Source of the DNA: Candidatus Woesearchaeota archaeon
GTDB lineage: Archaea; Nanobdellota; Nanobdellia; Woesearchaeales; ARS49
Reading direction: 5' to 3'
NCBI GenBank assembly: GCA_018302815.1
Contig: JAGVZE010000008.1
Coordinates: 60,526 to 124,525 of the forward strand
Length of the DNA: 64,000 bases
In this document: positions 7,790 to 15,921 of the stretch, piece after piece
Position numbering within the stretch: position 1 is the first letter of the stretch
Layout of the letters: every line of letters begins with the position of its first letter
Program-made: the position numbers and the translations under genes
The notes under the pieces: model-generated
What the model saw: only the letters and a program-made list of their open reading frames with translations
Database searches by the model: none
Told to the model about the DNA's origin: nothing

Positions 7790-8236
7790 ATGGATGTAGA
7801 TAAACTTCAACGCATAAACGCTCTTGCAGGAGAATTACGAAAAAGAAACATGACCTTTTCCAGCGATGACGCGTACAAACAAGCTGAACAAGTATACGAA
7901 CAAGGACTGGTACAAGAAATGCCCATGCAAGAGACAGTGGTTTTGAAGCCTGTTCAAGACATGCTTGAAACGCGCAAAATAGAACTGATGCTAGAACTCA
8001 ATAATAAGAAATACGAGGCTGAATTTGAGAGATACAGATCCGCAATCAATACACTCGCGCTTGAGATACAACAGTTGAAAGAAGCGCTCTCTAAAGCAAC
8101 ATTTGAAGCTCCAAAACAAAAAGAAAAACAAGCTGAACTTAAAACCGAAGTCAAAGAAGACCATCCAAGACAAGGCAAATACCAACCTGCAGATGTAGAT
8201 ATACAGAAAATGTTCTATTTCGGGTCTAAACGATAA
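7790..8236 (+). CDS. Coiled-coil protein
   Basis: A 148-residue, mostly helical protein with a long charged coiled coil in the middle (KKYEAEFERYRSAINTLALE onward to about residue 115) and a conserved-looking C-terminal DVDIQKMFYFGSKR. It starts 1 base after the stop of the zinc-finger gene with a GGAGG just upstream (GGAGGAGAG overlapping the previous stop), so it is surely translated as part of that operon. No enzyme motif. It converges with the UbiA gene at 8236/8237 without a gap. Confidence 0.8.
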   Translation: MDVDKLQRINALAGELRKRNMTFSSDDAYKQAEQVYEQGLVQEMPMQETVVLKPVQDMLETRKIELMLELNNKKYEAEFERYRSAINTLALEIQQLKEALSKATFEAPKQKEKQAELKTEVKEDHPRQGKYQPADVDIQKMFYFGSKR

Positions 8237-9079
8237 TTAATATAACGCCCATAACGCGAGCACGAGCCACAACGCCATCGCAATAAGCATTCTTTTATCC
8301 TTGAACACTAACTGAGGTTCTCTTGCCGTTCTTGAACCCTGCTCTATCAATGAAGCGTATCGTAGAATCGCATACAATGCAGGAGGAAGAGTGATGAATA
8401 ACTTCTCGTGGCCGCCGAAAAAAGCGTATAAAACATACGAGATGATTAGTGTGGTAGTTGAGATTGCGCTGAGCAGCGAAAGACTCTCTGCGGTGTAGCC
8501 GCCCAACGCTTTTCTCTGAGAAATCGCTTTTTCCTTTAGAAGCAAAAGCTCGCTCTTCCTCTTGCCAACTGCAAGAAACAAAGCAAGGAAGAAAACTCCA
8601 ACAATAAGCCAAGGACTCACCCAAACTTGTATGGCAAATGCACCGCCTACTGCTCTTAAAACGAAGTTCACTGCGATAGTCAGGATATCTGCGAACGCCT
8701 CGTGCTTTAGCAAAAGAGTGTATAGTTGTGAGAGAACGAAATAACTGAACGCACACATCACAAAACCAACCGGAAGCAACAATGAGAGAGCAACGCCCAC
8801 TGATGCTAAACTGAATGAGAGGATGAATGCTCCTTGAACGCTAACACGTCCTGACGGCAAAGGACGCGAACGCTTCTCAGGATGCAACGCATCACGCTGA
8901 CGATCAGCGATGTCATTCAAAACGTAAGTCGACGATGACAACGCGCAAAACGCAGCGAACGCGATAAGCACCTGCGGGTAAACTGAAAAATTCAAAAGAT
9001 TACCTGAAAAAACCAACGCGAGAGCGACAAGAAAATTCTTGTACCATTGAAACGCACGAACGAGCTCTAAATATGACAT
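8237..9079 (-). CDS. UbiA-family prenyltransferase, DPPR-synthase-like
   Basis: A 280-residue membrane protein with eight to nine hydrophobic segments. The first Asp-rich motif is NDIADRQRD, followed by HPEKRSRPLPSG, which is the pattern of decaprenyl-phosphate phosphoribosyltransferase (UbiA-type) rather than of menaquinone or heme prenyltransferases; the N-terminal FQWYKN also fits. Family knowledge predicts transfer of phosphoribose (or a similar sugar phosphate) to a polyprenyl phosphate for cell-surface glycan synthesis. The gene stands alone, convergent with the coiled-coil gene, upstream of PCNA on the same strand. Confidence 0.85.
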   Translation of the reverse strand: MSYLELVRAFQWYKNFLVALALVFSGNLLNFSVYPQVLIAFAAFCALSSSTYVLNDIADRQRDALHPEKRSRPLPSGRVSVQGAFILSFSLASVGVALSLLLPVGFVMCAFSYFVLSQLYTLLLKHEAFADILTIAVNFVLRAVGGAFAIQVWVSPWLIVGVFFLALFLAVGKRKSELLLLKEKAISQRKALGGYTAESLSLLSAISTTTLIISYVLYAFFGGHEKLFITLPPALYAILRYASLIEQGSRTAREPQLVFKDKRMLIAMALWLVLALWALY

Positions 9080-9113
9080 GAACCCAAGAAAAGCAAAACC
9101 AGTTTAAAAAAGC

Positions 9114-9857
9114 TTAGTCGTTCTCGACACGAGGAGCCAAGATGAAGCTCATAAGAAGCTTATCAACAACCTTGTATTCGAGTTTTAGCGGATAGTCCTG
9201 ATTGAAAAAAATGCTCACTTCATCAGAAAGCTTGCCTGCGCTAATCATCTTCTTTAGATATTCAATAGAATATTTCGACTTAACTTTCGCTGACGTCTCT
9301 GACTTAATCTTCGCAGAATCGCCCTTCATCTCAATTTGCGCTTTAGACAAGTCGCCTTCAGCTGCAATGACAAATTTCTCAGGCTCTGCCGCGAAAGTCA
9401 CGCTTTCAGCTACAACATCAGCGTCAGAAATCGCGTCATTAAGAACAGAACTCTTCATAGTGACCGTGACAGGGAATGTGAGGTTCGGGATGCGCTGCTC
9501 GCGCTCCTCAAGCTCGATTAAAGGCAAGCTGAACGTTCTTGTCGTGCTGCCTTTCAACTGGATTTGAAGCTTGTTATCAGAACCAACTTCAAGAGATATA
9601 ATGTCGCTCGCGTTCGAACGCTTAAGCACTTGCTTAAGGCTCGCAAGATTTATCGCCATCTCCTGGTCTTTATCTATATCGTACTCTGTGAAACTGCTCG
9701 AGAGAAGCTTGAAAATGACCATCGCCACATTCGCAGGATCCATAGCAACAAGCTCAACACCATCACGCGTGAGCTTGAATCTGGCCTCATTAACCAATTC
9801 CGAAAGGACAGCAATACTATCTTTTAACATCGTTGGATCAGCAAGCACAAGTTTCAT
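9114..9857 (-). CDS. pcn: DNA polymerase sliding clamp (PCNA)
   Basis: A 247-residue PCNA, normal length for archaea. Diagnostic stretches are ELVAMDPANVAMVIFKL, the interdomain EEREQRIPNL (the partner-docking connecting loop is close by) and the C-terminal LLMSFILAPRVEND. The start is the ATG at 9857 giving MKLVLADPTML; a longer frame start would add 12 non-conserved residues. A TTTAAATA box (9903-9910) lies about 46 bases upstream. It clamps DNA polymerase, RFC, FEN1 and ligase on DNA. Confidence 0.97.
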   Translation of the reverse strand: MKLVLADPTMLKDSIAVLSELVNEARFKLTRDGVELVAMDPANVAMVIFKLLSSSFTEYDIDKDQEMAINLASLKQVLKRSNASDIISLEVGSDNKLQIQLKGSTTRTFSLPLIELEEREQRIPNLTFPVTVTMKSSVLNDAISDADVVAESVTFAAEPEKFVIAAEGDLSKAQIEMKGDSAKIKSETSAKVKSKYSIEYLKKMISAGKLSDEVSIFFNQDYPLKLEYKVVDKLLMSFILAPRVEND

Positions 9858-9929
9858 ATCAAAACACCTACGTTTTCTTATAGAATTGCGCACAGGACGT
9901 GCTTTAAATATTTTCCTATACTAGAATCT

Positions 9930-11276
9930 CTACTTAAGAACCAATCGCTCGCCGTTTTTCAGAGGGTGCAACGAGACCCCATCTTTATATCCAACTTCCA
10001 ACGCAAGCGCGTTGAACGCGTTCATCATGGAATCCTCGCCATGAGTGGGAAGAACGTGCACTGGCTTTACCATTTCCAACATGTCGCGCAAATCCTCTCT
10101 TGAACTGTGGCCTGACACGTGAATGTCGTTGAATATTCTCACGCCGAACTTTTTTAGTTTTGCATCCATCACCGCGCGCTGCTCACGATTGATATCGGCA
10201 GGAATAATGGTTGAGCTGAAAACCACGTGATCGTTAGAGCCAAAATTCCATTGATAAACACCATCAAGCATCTTGCTCAAGGTGCTCTGCGGCTCGCCCT
10301 GATGTCCTGACACAACCATCAAATATTTATCTTTTCCACGCCTTTGAATCTCGCTAAGCATATGCCGTGTTTGGCGCGAATATTTGAGAATCTTCGCATC
10401 CTTTGAAAGATCGATGATGCCCGCATCCTTTGCCGCAAAACAATACTTCGCGACACTGCGCCCCATAAACACGACCCTGCGCTTTAACAAACGACCGCAG
10501 TCAGCGATGGACTTTAATCGGGCAATATGGCTTGCGAAAGTCGTCACGATAAGCCCCTTGCCCTTGTTATCAACCTCAAGCAAAACTTCTCTTAACATAT
10601 CCTTTGCAACCTGTTCGCTAGGAGTTTTTCTTTGCTCCGCAGCATAAAGACAGTCCTGAATAAGCGCGAAAACACCCTGCTGGCCAAGCTTTTTTAGCCT
10701 GTCTAAATTCGCAGGCTTGCCGAGCGTTGGATGCAAATCCAACTTGTAATCATTCGCGTACATCACAACACCTTTCGGAGTATGAAGACACGCGATAATA
10801 GTTTGAGGCGTGCTATGAGTTATGTGGCAAAATTCAAGCTTCAACTCGTTTGATAACGGCATTGACTGGCCAGGCTTAAGAGCAATAATCTTATTTGGGA
10901 TAATTATTTTTTCATCACGCATGATAGTTTTCAGGATAGCTGCTGAAAACGGACTGCAAATAATAGGGCAATCATATTTGCTTGCCATATACGGAACAGC
11001 CCCTATATGGTCAAGATGAGCATGAGTTACAACTATCGCCTTAACTTTCGAACGCCACTCCTTGATAATGCCATCCTGAGGAATGGCTTCAGCACGCTTC
11101 AACGACTGTTCAGTATGCCTGCTGAATTCACCAATTGCCGCGTCAGTAAGCTTGATGTAATTAGGCATGTGCAAGCCCATATCAAAAATAATAACAGAAT
11201 CATCGACTTTCACAGCAGTCATATTCCTTCCAACCTCACCCCAACCGCCAACAGGGCAAACCTCTATATGAGTCAT
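9930..11276 (-). CDS. rnj: Archaeal RNase J (beta-CASP metallo-beta-lactamase)
   Basis: A 448-residue beta-CASP ribonuclease. Motifs: THAHLDHIGAVP (HxHxDH, zinc ligands), HSTPQT region (His of motif III), YANDYKLD (motif IV Asp), and the late VSGHSSREDL and LPTHGEDSMM segments. Family members are 5'-to-3' exonucleases acting on mRNA and rRNA; the WGEVGRNM N-terminus matches RNase J rather than the archaeal CPSF types (no KH domains). The start at 11276 (MTHIEVCPVGGWGE) is chosen because the homologous region begins there. TTTAAAT at 11299-11305 is a suitable promoter box. Confidence 0.95.
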   Translation of the reverse strand: MTHIEVCPVGGWGEVGRNMTAVKVDDSVIIFDMGLHMPNYIKLTDAAIGEFSRHTEQSLKRAEAIPQDGIIKEWRSKVKAIVVTHAHLDHIGAVPYMASKYDCPIICSPFSAAILKTIMRDEKIIIPNKIIALKPGQSMPLSNELKLEFCHITHSTPQTIIACLHTPKGVVMYANDYKLDLHPTLGKPANLDRLKKLGQQGVFALIQDCLYAAEQRKTPSEQVAKDMLREVLLEVDNKGKGLIVTTFASHIARLKSIADCGRLLKRRVVFMGRSVAKYCFAAKDAGIIDLSKDAKILKYSRQTRHMLSEIQRRGKDKYLMVVSGHQGEPQSTLSKMLDGVYQWNFGSNDHVVFSSTIIPADINREQRAVMDAKLKKFGVRIFNDIHVSGHSSREDLRDMLEMVKPVHVLPTHGEDSMMNAFNALALEVGYKDGVSLHPLKNGERLVLK

Positions 11277-11378
11277 ACTGCCCGAAAGAGCTTCTGTTGA
11301 TTTAAATGTTGCCAATTGTACGGCTATACATACTATATTGCCCAAGAGATTTTGTAGTAAGCACACTTCTCGTAACTA

Positions 11379-11702
11379 ATGAACAAAAAAGGCTCGATGT
11401 GGGCGCTGCTAACCGTAGCAGCAATAGCTCTTGCAACCCTTGCGATAATAGGAACTGGAATGAGCCTCACCGGAGACGTCACAGGCCCCCGGCCACCCAG
11501 AATCGCGCCTTTAAGACCAGTGGTAATTGACAGACCCGAAACAGTAGTATACGAACAACCCGCCGCTTCCGACGCGATGGCCGACGAGATGGCACAAATA
11601 GAACGAAGCGTATGCTACCTAATCAACCTGCAGCTCGACAAAGACGCAGGACTTCAAACACCACCAGAAAGAATATCCACCAGTTGCCCCTTGTGGATAT
11701 AG
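11379..11702 (+). CDS. Secreted or membrane-anchored small protein
   Basis: A 107-residue protein with one N-terminal hydrophobic helix (WALLTVAAIALATLAIIGTG) after a short basic start (MNKKGS), then a Pro-rich linker (PRPPRIAPLRPVVIDRP) and an acidic outer part with two cysteines (VCYLI, TSCPLW). It is most simply a protein tethered to the outside of the membrane. No family recognised. It is divergent from RNase J with about 100 bases between. Confidence 0.65.
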   Translation: MNKKGSMWALLTVAAIALATLAIIGTGMSLTGDVTGPRPPRIAPLRPVVIDRPETVVYEQPAASDAMADEMAQIERSVCYLINLQLDKDAGLQTPPERISTSCPLWI

Positions 11703-11847
11703 AAAGCGAGTGACGTACGAGCTTTCAAAGATATAGTGTTAACTTTAGGAAAAAGAGAAAAAGACAGAGATAGTTTTTACTATATTCAACCTAAAGCTTT
11801 AAAAAGAGTTTAACATCGACAATTCTCACGGCCCAAGTACCAACCAC

Positions 11848-11962
11848 GCGGCGGTACCCAAGCGGTCAAAGGGGGCAGCCTCAAGCACAAACTAGCCACG
11901 AAGCGAATGTGGTGAAAGCTGCTGACTTAGTGTCTTCGCAGGTTCGAATCCTGTCCGCCGCA
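11848..11962 (+). tRNA. tRNA-Leu (CAA) with intron
   Basis: A class II tRNA: acceptor GCGGCGG/CCGCCGC, D-arm CCC/GGG with loop AAGCGGTCAAA, anticodon stem GCAGC/GCTGC, spliced loop CTCAAGA with anticodon CAA, long variable arm (GAC/GTC), T-arm around TTCGAAT, discriminator A. A 31-base intron (about 11886-11916) sits at the canonical 37/38 position and contains CCAC/GTGG, compatible with a bulge-helix-bulge for the archaeal splicing endonuclease. The last 16-20 bases of this tRNA recur nearby in both orientations and again at 16727-16800 (see repeats). Confidence 0.95.
11886..11916 (+). other. tRNA-Leu intron
   Basis: A 31-base intron between tRNA positions 37 and 38, inferred because removing it restores a 7-base anticodon loop between perfectly paired 5-bp stems. 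Exact ends can shift by a base. Confidence 0.8.
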
Positions 11963-12103
11963 TATTTCTTAGTTGAAAGCACTTCGTTCTTCTTGTTTCT
12001 TGCGATAAGCGGACAGGATTCGAAGTCATCGGACCGCTAGGCGGTCCTCGACATCAAAGTCCTCGCTATCGCTTCGGACATTTGATGACTCCTGTCCGCC
12101 GCA
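11950..12103. repeat. tRNA-Leu tail copies and hairpins downstream of tRNA-Leu
   Basis: After the tRNA gene comes a 16-base inverted copy of its 3' part (12009-12024 is the reverse complement of 11943-11958) and then a direct copy of its last 14 bases (12090-12103). Between them lie the palindrome GGACCGC-TAG-GCGGTCC (12031-12047) and CATCAAAGTCC against GGACATTTGATG. The spacer between the gene and the inverted copy has AAGCACTTCGTTCTT (11977-11991) followed by TTGCG. The same plan appears at 16727-16800 and next to tRNA-His. The remaining stretch 12104-12416 has only a CTGAAAAG/CTTTTCAG hairpin near 12162-12184; no gene is convincing there. Confidence 0.85.
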
Positions 12104-12416
12104 CTTGATTTAAGGATAAATTCATTCCTTTTTGGACGGTTGTAGAAGGTAGACGTTTTTCGAGAGTCTGAAAAGGTGGCTCTTTTCAGAGAGTCGGATT
12201 GAGCAGAGCTTGTTACACAATTACGTTAATTTCTGCTTGAATTATTGATGGCGTAATATACGGACGACAAGGGGGCTTGCGTTTGATTTGCGTACTTTGT
12301 CACAATATTTACGAGAACGTTTGCATCGTTTAAGTTATCCGTAGAGTGGATCTCTGTTGTTCGTTTAACAATCAGATATCCGATGTTAAGCGTACTAACA
12401 GTTCGTTTAATGGTTG

Positions 12417-13001
12417 TTAAGTGCAATTGATTTTTGCAGCCTTCAAGTCTGTGTTTTTGGTGAAATGAATCGCATGCAACCCTTCTTTCCTGGCGGTGGA
12501 AATATTATCTGATTTATCATCAATAAGAACCATGTCGCATTTTTTACAATTTAGCCTTTTTTGCAGATAAGTATAATACTCGGGTTGTTCTTTTCTGAAT
12601 CCCGTATTGAATGATAAAATTCGCTGATTGAATATGGTGAGAAAGGGATACTTTTTCTTTATGAACTCCCAAGAATATTTTGAAATATCGCTTATGAGAT
12701 AAACTTTAACTCCATTTTTCTTCACCTTCTTTATAAAATCAATGACTTTTCTGTTAACAAAAGGATATTCCGTTCTTTGCTTAAAGAACTCCTTTGTCGG
12801 AATCTTAGTTCCTAATGAATCGTTGATTATCCTGACTGCTTTACTGCAACTAATCGTGCCCCTATGGAGATCCCATACTATTTTCTGATAAATCTCATGC
12901 ACGTTAGAAGGATTTGCATCCAGTGACTTAAGCCAGGGTTGATACTTCTTTCTCCTTCCACCAACGATGACACCTTCTAAATCCACAAGTAAACATTTCA
13001 T
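12417..13001 (-). CDS. HAD-superfamily hydrolase
   Basis: A 194-residue HAD protein, MKCLLVDLEGVIVGG at the start, motif II in VYLISDISKYSW, Lys of motif III around GFRKEQPEYY, and motif IV VLIDDKSDNISTA followed by AREGL-type spacing (ARKEGLHAIHF). The second position of the nucleophile motif is DLE rather than DxD, as in some HAD groups that are not simple phosphatases. It is the first gene inside the tRNA-Leu-associated island and its base composition is more AT-rich than genes on either side. Substrate unknown. Confidence 0.8.
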   Translation of the reverse strand: MKCLLVDLEGVIVGGRRKKYQPWLKSLDANPSNVHEIYQKIVWDLHRGTISCSKAVRIINDSLGTKIPTKEFFKQRTEYPFVNRKVIDFIKKVKKNGVKVYLISDISKYSWEFIKKKYPFLTIFNQRILSFNTGFRKEQPEYYTYLQKRLNCKKCDMVLIDDKSDNISTARKEGLHAIHFTKNTDLKAAKINCT

Positions 13002-13191
13002 AATCTAACTAATATGTTTCTCACTCTTAAACATAACGGCTAAAAAAATCAACTCTTGACACCTGAGTTTCAATCCATATACTGTTTAAACCGTGAGAAA
13101 AGTCAGTACAAACAACCTTTTAGGACTGTAGGACAATGCAGGAGTTTTTGCATCATTTGCCAGTACAATTTTCTTGCCGCCCTAAGTGTCT

Positions 13192-14025
13192 CTATTTGGT
13201 CATTATGAACTTTGTGAGCATGCTGCAGAATTCTCTTGGATTGTCAGTCATAACAAAATGGCCGCTATTAGAAATGGGAATTTTGGAAATAGAATCTAGA
13301 TAGCTCAATATTTTCATTTGTGAATTTTTCGCACCATACACATAGATCTTTGGTACGCGAAGAGCCTTGAATTTTTTAATGAGATTACCACTATCTGACC
13401 ATTTGACGAGTGACCCGGCTGATCGGTAAAATGCAACTGGATCTGATTTTGCGGCCCACTTCGCCCATAAACGTGCTCCTGACTCTTTGGATCCCGCCAT
13501 CGTTGTTATAAGTTCTTCAAAGAGATTATTCTTGAATTCTTTGAAACTTACGCTTATTGTCTTTCTGCTTAATAGGCCACAGTCTTCTTTAATGAGATTT
13601 CCTTCAATATTCACAAAAGATACAAGTTTGGTTGCGATCTTTTCTGTTAACAGCAACCCAATTGCTCCACCCATGCTGTGAGCAACGATATGAACTTTCT
13701 TTGGATGGAGCTTTTCCAGAAGCAAGTGAATAATTTCGGCTTGTTCTTCCAGTTGGTAAGTGAAATCTTGCGGCTTTGAAGAATCACCAAACCCAATCAA
13801 ATCATACGCTAACAATGAGAACTTCTTCAATTCCTGATACTTGACGACTTGTTCAAAAGAGTCCTTTGTGCACCCAAGTCCATGAATGAGCAAAACAAGT
13901 TCGTCCCCACGATTCGAATACGTTGCGGAGATATCGAGATCACATCCCTGATAACGAACCTTGAAGACTTGCGGCATATGCAAAAAACTCTCCCACATCT
14001 TAAAAAACCTTTTGAAATTGCTCAC
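13192..14025 (-). CDS. Alpha/beta-hydrolase
   Basis: A 277-residue alpha/beta-hydrolase. Oxyanion-hole motif HGLGCTKDSFE, nucleophile elbow AHSMGGAIG (catalytic Ser), acid probably in the YVYGAKNSQM region, and the catalytic His in SGHFVMTDNP near the C-terminus. No signal peptide is seen. Family members include esterases, lipases and C-C hydrolases; the substrate cannot be told. The gene lies in the putative island, has an AT-rich 5' flank, and its codon endings are richer in T and G than those of the core genes, which suggests later acquisition. The 190-base gap 13002-13191 shows nothing convincing. Confidence 0.85.
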   Translation of the reverse strand: MSNFKRFFKMWESFLHMPQVFKVRYQGCDLDISATYSNRGDELVLLIHGLGCTKDSFEQVVKYQELKKFSLLAYDLIGFGDSSKPQDFTYQLEEQAEIIHLLLEKLHPKKVHIVAHSMGGAIGLLLTEKIATKLVSFVNIEGNLIKEDCGLLSRKTISVSFKEFKNNLFEELITTMAGSKESGARLWAKWAAKSDPVAFYRSAGSLVKWSDSGNLIKKFKALRVPKIYVYGAKNSQMKILSYLDSISKIPISNSGHFVMTDNPREFCSMLTKFIMTK

Positions 14026-14141
14026 TTTGTTGTACGGTGTTTGGTTTGCTCTTTTGAGTGATTGTTTGATGTGTTCTTCAATGTTTTATTTCTTGCTCGC
14101 CATTGCGAGCTTGTGAGAACCTCTGGTTCCGTAAAGCTTAT

Positions 14142-14179
14142 ATACTGCTATTAGTATCAGTTGATACTACTATTAGTAT
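14142..14179. promoter_or_regulatory. Tandem palindromic operator before the first HTH-nucleotidyltransferase gene
   Basis: Two 16-base copies of ATACTRCTATTAGTAT (14142-14157 and 14164-14179) repeat with a 22-base period, that is two helical turns. Each is an imperfect palindrome with ATACT/AGTAT arms. The first overlaps the TATA-like TTATATA and the second ends 5 bases before the ATG at 14185, so a bound protein would block transcription. The winged-helix protein encoded downstream is the obvious candidate binder (inference). Confidence 0.65.
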
Positions 14180-14184
14180 ATCTT

Positions 14185-14778
14185 ATGACGAAGACCCAAG
14201 AACAAATATTGAAGCTCTTGCTCGGCAAGCCTGAAGAGCATCTTTCAATGAGGCAAATCGCTCGGCTGTTGGGTAAATCGTACGCGCTTACCTACAATAA
14301 TATTCAAAAGTTGATAAAAACTGAAATTGTGCGAACTAAAGACGTTCCGCCCGCGCAGATTGTTAGTTTGAGCGATCAAGCACCGACAAGCGTACTTGTT
14401 GACATCGAAAGGAAGCGAACAGATGATTTTCTCGTAAAACACGCTTGGTTGAGTCTTTATCGTAAGGACATTCTTTCTGCCGTAGAAAGTCCTTTCTTCG
14501 TTATGATAGTCTTTGGAAGTTACGCCAAAGGGACTGAGACAAAGGGCTCTGACTTGGACATCTTCATTATTGCGCCTGCAAAAGAGGACATTCCTGCTCT
14601 TGAAAAGGTCGCTCAGCAATATACGAAAGCCAAAAAGGGTATTGTTGTGGTTGATGTTCATGGATTTTTGGAAATGATTAAGAATCAGAATACGTTGAAT
14701 GTTGGCAACGAAGCGCGAAAGCATCATATACTTCTTTACGGCGCGGAAACGTATTACGAACTCTTGAAAAAAACATGA
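14185..14778 (+). CDS. Winged-helix DNA-binding domain fused to MNT-type nucleotidyltransferase
   Basis: A 197-residue two-domain protein. Residues ~1-60 form a winged helix (MRQIARLLGKSYALTYNNIQ), and residues ~95-197 a minimal nucleotidyltransferase with the signature GSYAKGTETKGSDLDIF (GS..x..DxD). MNT proteins act as antitoxins that AMPylate or otherwise silence HEPN toxins. This one is followed not by a HEPN gene but by a second HTH-MNT gene. The start at ATG 14185 is chosen because the upstream alternative TTG lies inside the operator. Autoregulation through the tandem operator is likely. Confidence 0.85.
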   Translation: MTKTQEQILKLLLGKPEEHLSMRQIARLLGKSYALTYNNIQKLIKTEIVRTKDVPPAQIVSLSDQAPTSVLVDIERKRTDDFLVKHAWLSLYRKDILSAVESPFFVMIVFGSYAKGTETKGSDLDIFIIAPAKEDIPALEKVAQQYTKAKKGIVVVDVHGFLEMIKNQNTLNVGNEARKHHILLYGAETYYELLKKT

Positions 14779-14808
14779 ACGTAACGAAAAGTATATATAG
14801 GAACTATG

Positions 14809-14826
14809 AGTTCTCATATGAGAACT
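14809..14826. promoter_or_regulatory. Perfect 18-bp palindromic operator before the second HTH-nucleotidyltransferase gene
   Basis: AGTTCTCATATGAGAACT is a perfect palindrome, itself flanked by AGGAAC (14799-14804) and GTTCCT (14831-14836), so the dyad extends over 38 bases. It lies between the TATA box GTATATATAG (14791-14800) and the ATG at 14837. The sequence is unrelated to the operator of the preceding paralogue, implying that each regulator reads its own site. Confidence 0.7.
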
Positions 14827-14836
14827 GGTGGTTCCT

Positions 14837-15421
14837 ATGCGTCCATTGACTGAAAAGGAAAAGGCAATCGTGCTGGTATTGGCAAAAGATTTTTCTACGT
14901 TTTACAACGCTCGTTCATTAAGCAAGCACGTGGGAATGACGCCTCGGGGCACCTTAAAAGCATTAAAGTCATTAGAACAACTTGAGATAGTCACAGGTAA
15001 GCCAATTGGAAAGGCAATTATTTACAAACTCACCTTTAACGAGCACGTTAAAAAACTCCTGCCCTTGTTTCTTTTTGAAGAAGCGCAGACAAAAGCCCAA
15101 CGATGGGTTAAGGAATTCGAGCACTTCAAAGCGAACGCGCTCATTCTCTTTGGATCGGCCCTTCGAGGCAAAGGCCATAACGACATCGATGTTATGATGC
15201 TTGTCAATCCAAAAGATTATGACGTTGTCAACAAGCAGGTTGAGGAGAAGAACGAGATATTGGTAAAACCGATTCATCCTGTTTGGCAAACGCGTGATGA
15301 TTTGGAAAAGAATGTCAGAAAGCCTGACAAGGTGATATTAGATATCCTTAAAACAGGGGTTGTCTTGAAGGGTCAAGAAATGATCGCTGAGGTTCTTTCA
15401 AATGTCGCACGCAGCCAATAA
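14837..15421 (+). CDS. mntA-like: Winged-helix plus MNT nucleotidyltransferase, antitoxin of the HEPN pair
   Basis: A 194-residue protein: an N-terminal winged helix (ARSLSKHVGMTPRGTLKAL) and a C-terminal minimal nucleotidyltransferase (GSALRGKGHNDIDVMML, with the two Asp in DID). It overlaps the HEPN gene by 20 bases, the usual genetic signature of a type VII MNT/HEPN toxin-antitoxin pair. ATG 14837 is preferred to GTG 14828, which is inside the palindrome arm. It shares domain order but little sequence with the gene before it. Its codon use (many G/T third positions) differs from neighbouring core genes. Confidence 0.87.
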   Translation: MRPLTEKEKAIVLVLAKDFSTFYNARSLSKHVGMTPRGTLKALKSLEQLEIVTGKPIGKAIIYKLTFNEHVKKLLPLFLFEEAQTKAQRWVKEFEHFKANALILFGSALRGKGHNDIDVMMLVNPKDYDVVNKQVEEKNEILVKPIHPVWQTRDDLEKNVRKPDKVILDILKTGVVLKGQEMIAEVLSNVARSQ

Positions 15422-15911
15422 GGTCAAATGGTGTCTGGATAAGGCCAAGAAAGAAATTACAGAGAAGCGTAAGCATCGCGGACTTGTAAAAGCCGCACCT
15501 GCTCGCGATCTTGCATATCAACACCTTGCGAAGGCAGAGCATAATTTCAAAGCAGTGCTTTACTTTGAGAGGGGCGGTTTTACTGACTGGAGTGTGAGTG
15601 CGGGGTTTTATTGCCTCTATCACTGTCTCATGGCCGTGCTCGCCAAGCATGGCTATGAATCGCGCAACCAAGAATGCACTTTGGCTGCAATAGACTATTT
15701 GATTGAGCAAAAGACGTTCATGCTTGACAAGAAATTCATCGACGCTCTGAAGCAATATGATGAGTCAGAAAGACACGAAACGAATGTGATTGAACTTCGT
15801 GAAATACTACAATATGGGGTCAGCGTTAAGGCGGAATCAAAAGAATTGGTGAAAATCAAAGAACTTTGCAAAGAAGCAATTGATGCTGTGAAAGACATCA
15901 TTTCAGCGTAG
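15402..15911 (+). CDS. HEPN-domain protein, toxin-like partner of the nucleotidyltransferase
   Basis: A 169-residue all-helical HEPN protein (AYQHLAKAEHNFKAVLYFER, then AGFYCLYHCLMAVLAKHGYE). By context it would be the RNase-like partner of the overlapping MNT antitoxin. The canonical HEPN RNase motif R-x4-6-H is not clear: at the expected C-terminal place the protein reads RHETNVIELREILQYGVSV, with R-x4-Y rather than R-x4-H. That fits the UPF0332-like branch of HEPN proteins and leaves real toxicity uncertain. Confidence 0.8.
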   Translation: MSHAANKVKWCLDKAKKEITEKRKHRGLVKAAPARDLAYQHLAKAEHNFKAVLYFERGGFTDWSVSAGFYCLYHCLMAVLAKHGYESRNQECTLAAIDYLIEQKTFMLDKKFIDALKQYDESERHETNVIELREILQYGVSVKAESKELVKIKELCKEAIDAVKDIISA

Positions 15912-15921
15912 AAGGTGAAAA

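Noticed and set aside
12226..12426. 66-codon frame with TTG start downstream of the HAD gene (minus strand)
   Set aside because: Alternative start, no recognisable protein features, and it lies in a region otherwise full of hairpins; treated as non-coding.
14103..14185. CRISPR-like repeats
   Set aside because: Only two short ATACT/AGTAT units with no spacers of regular length; they are placed as an operator. No CRISPR array or cas gene is in the window.
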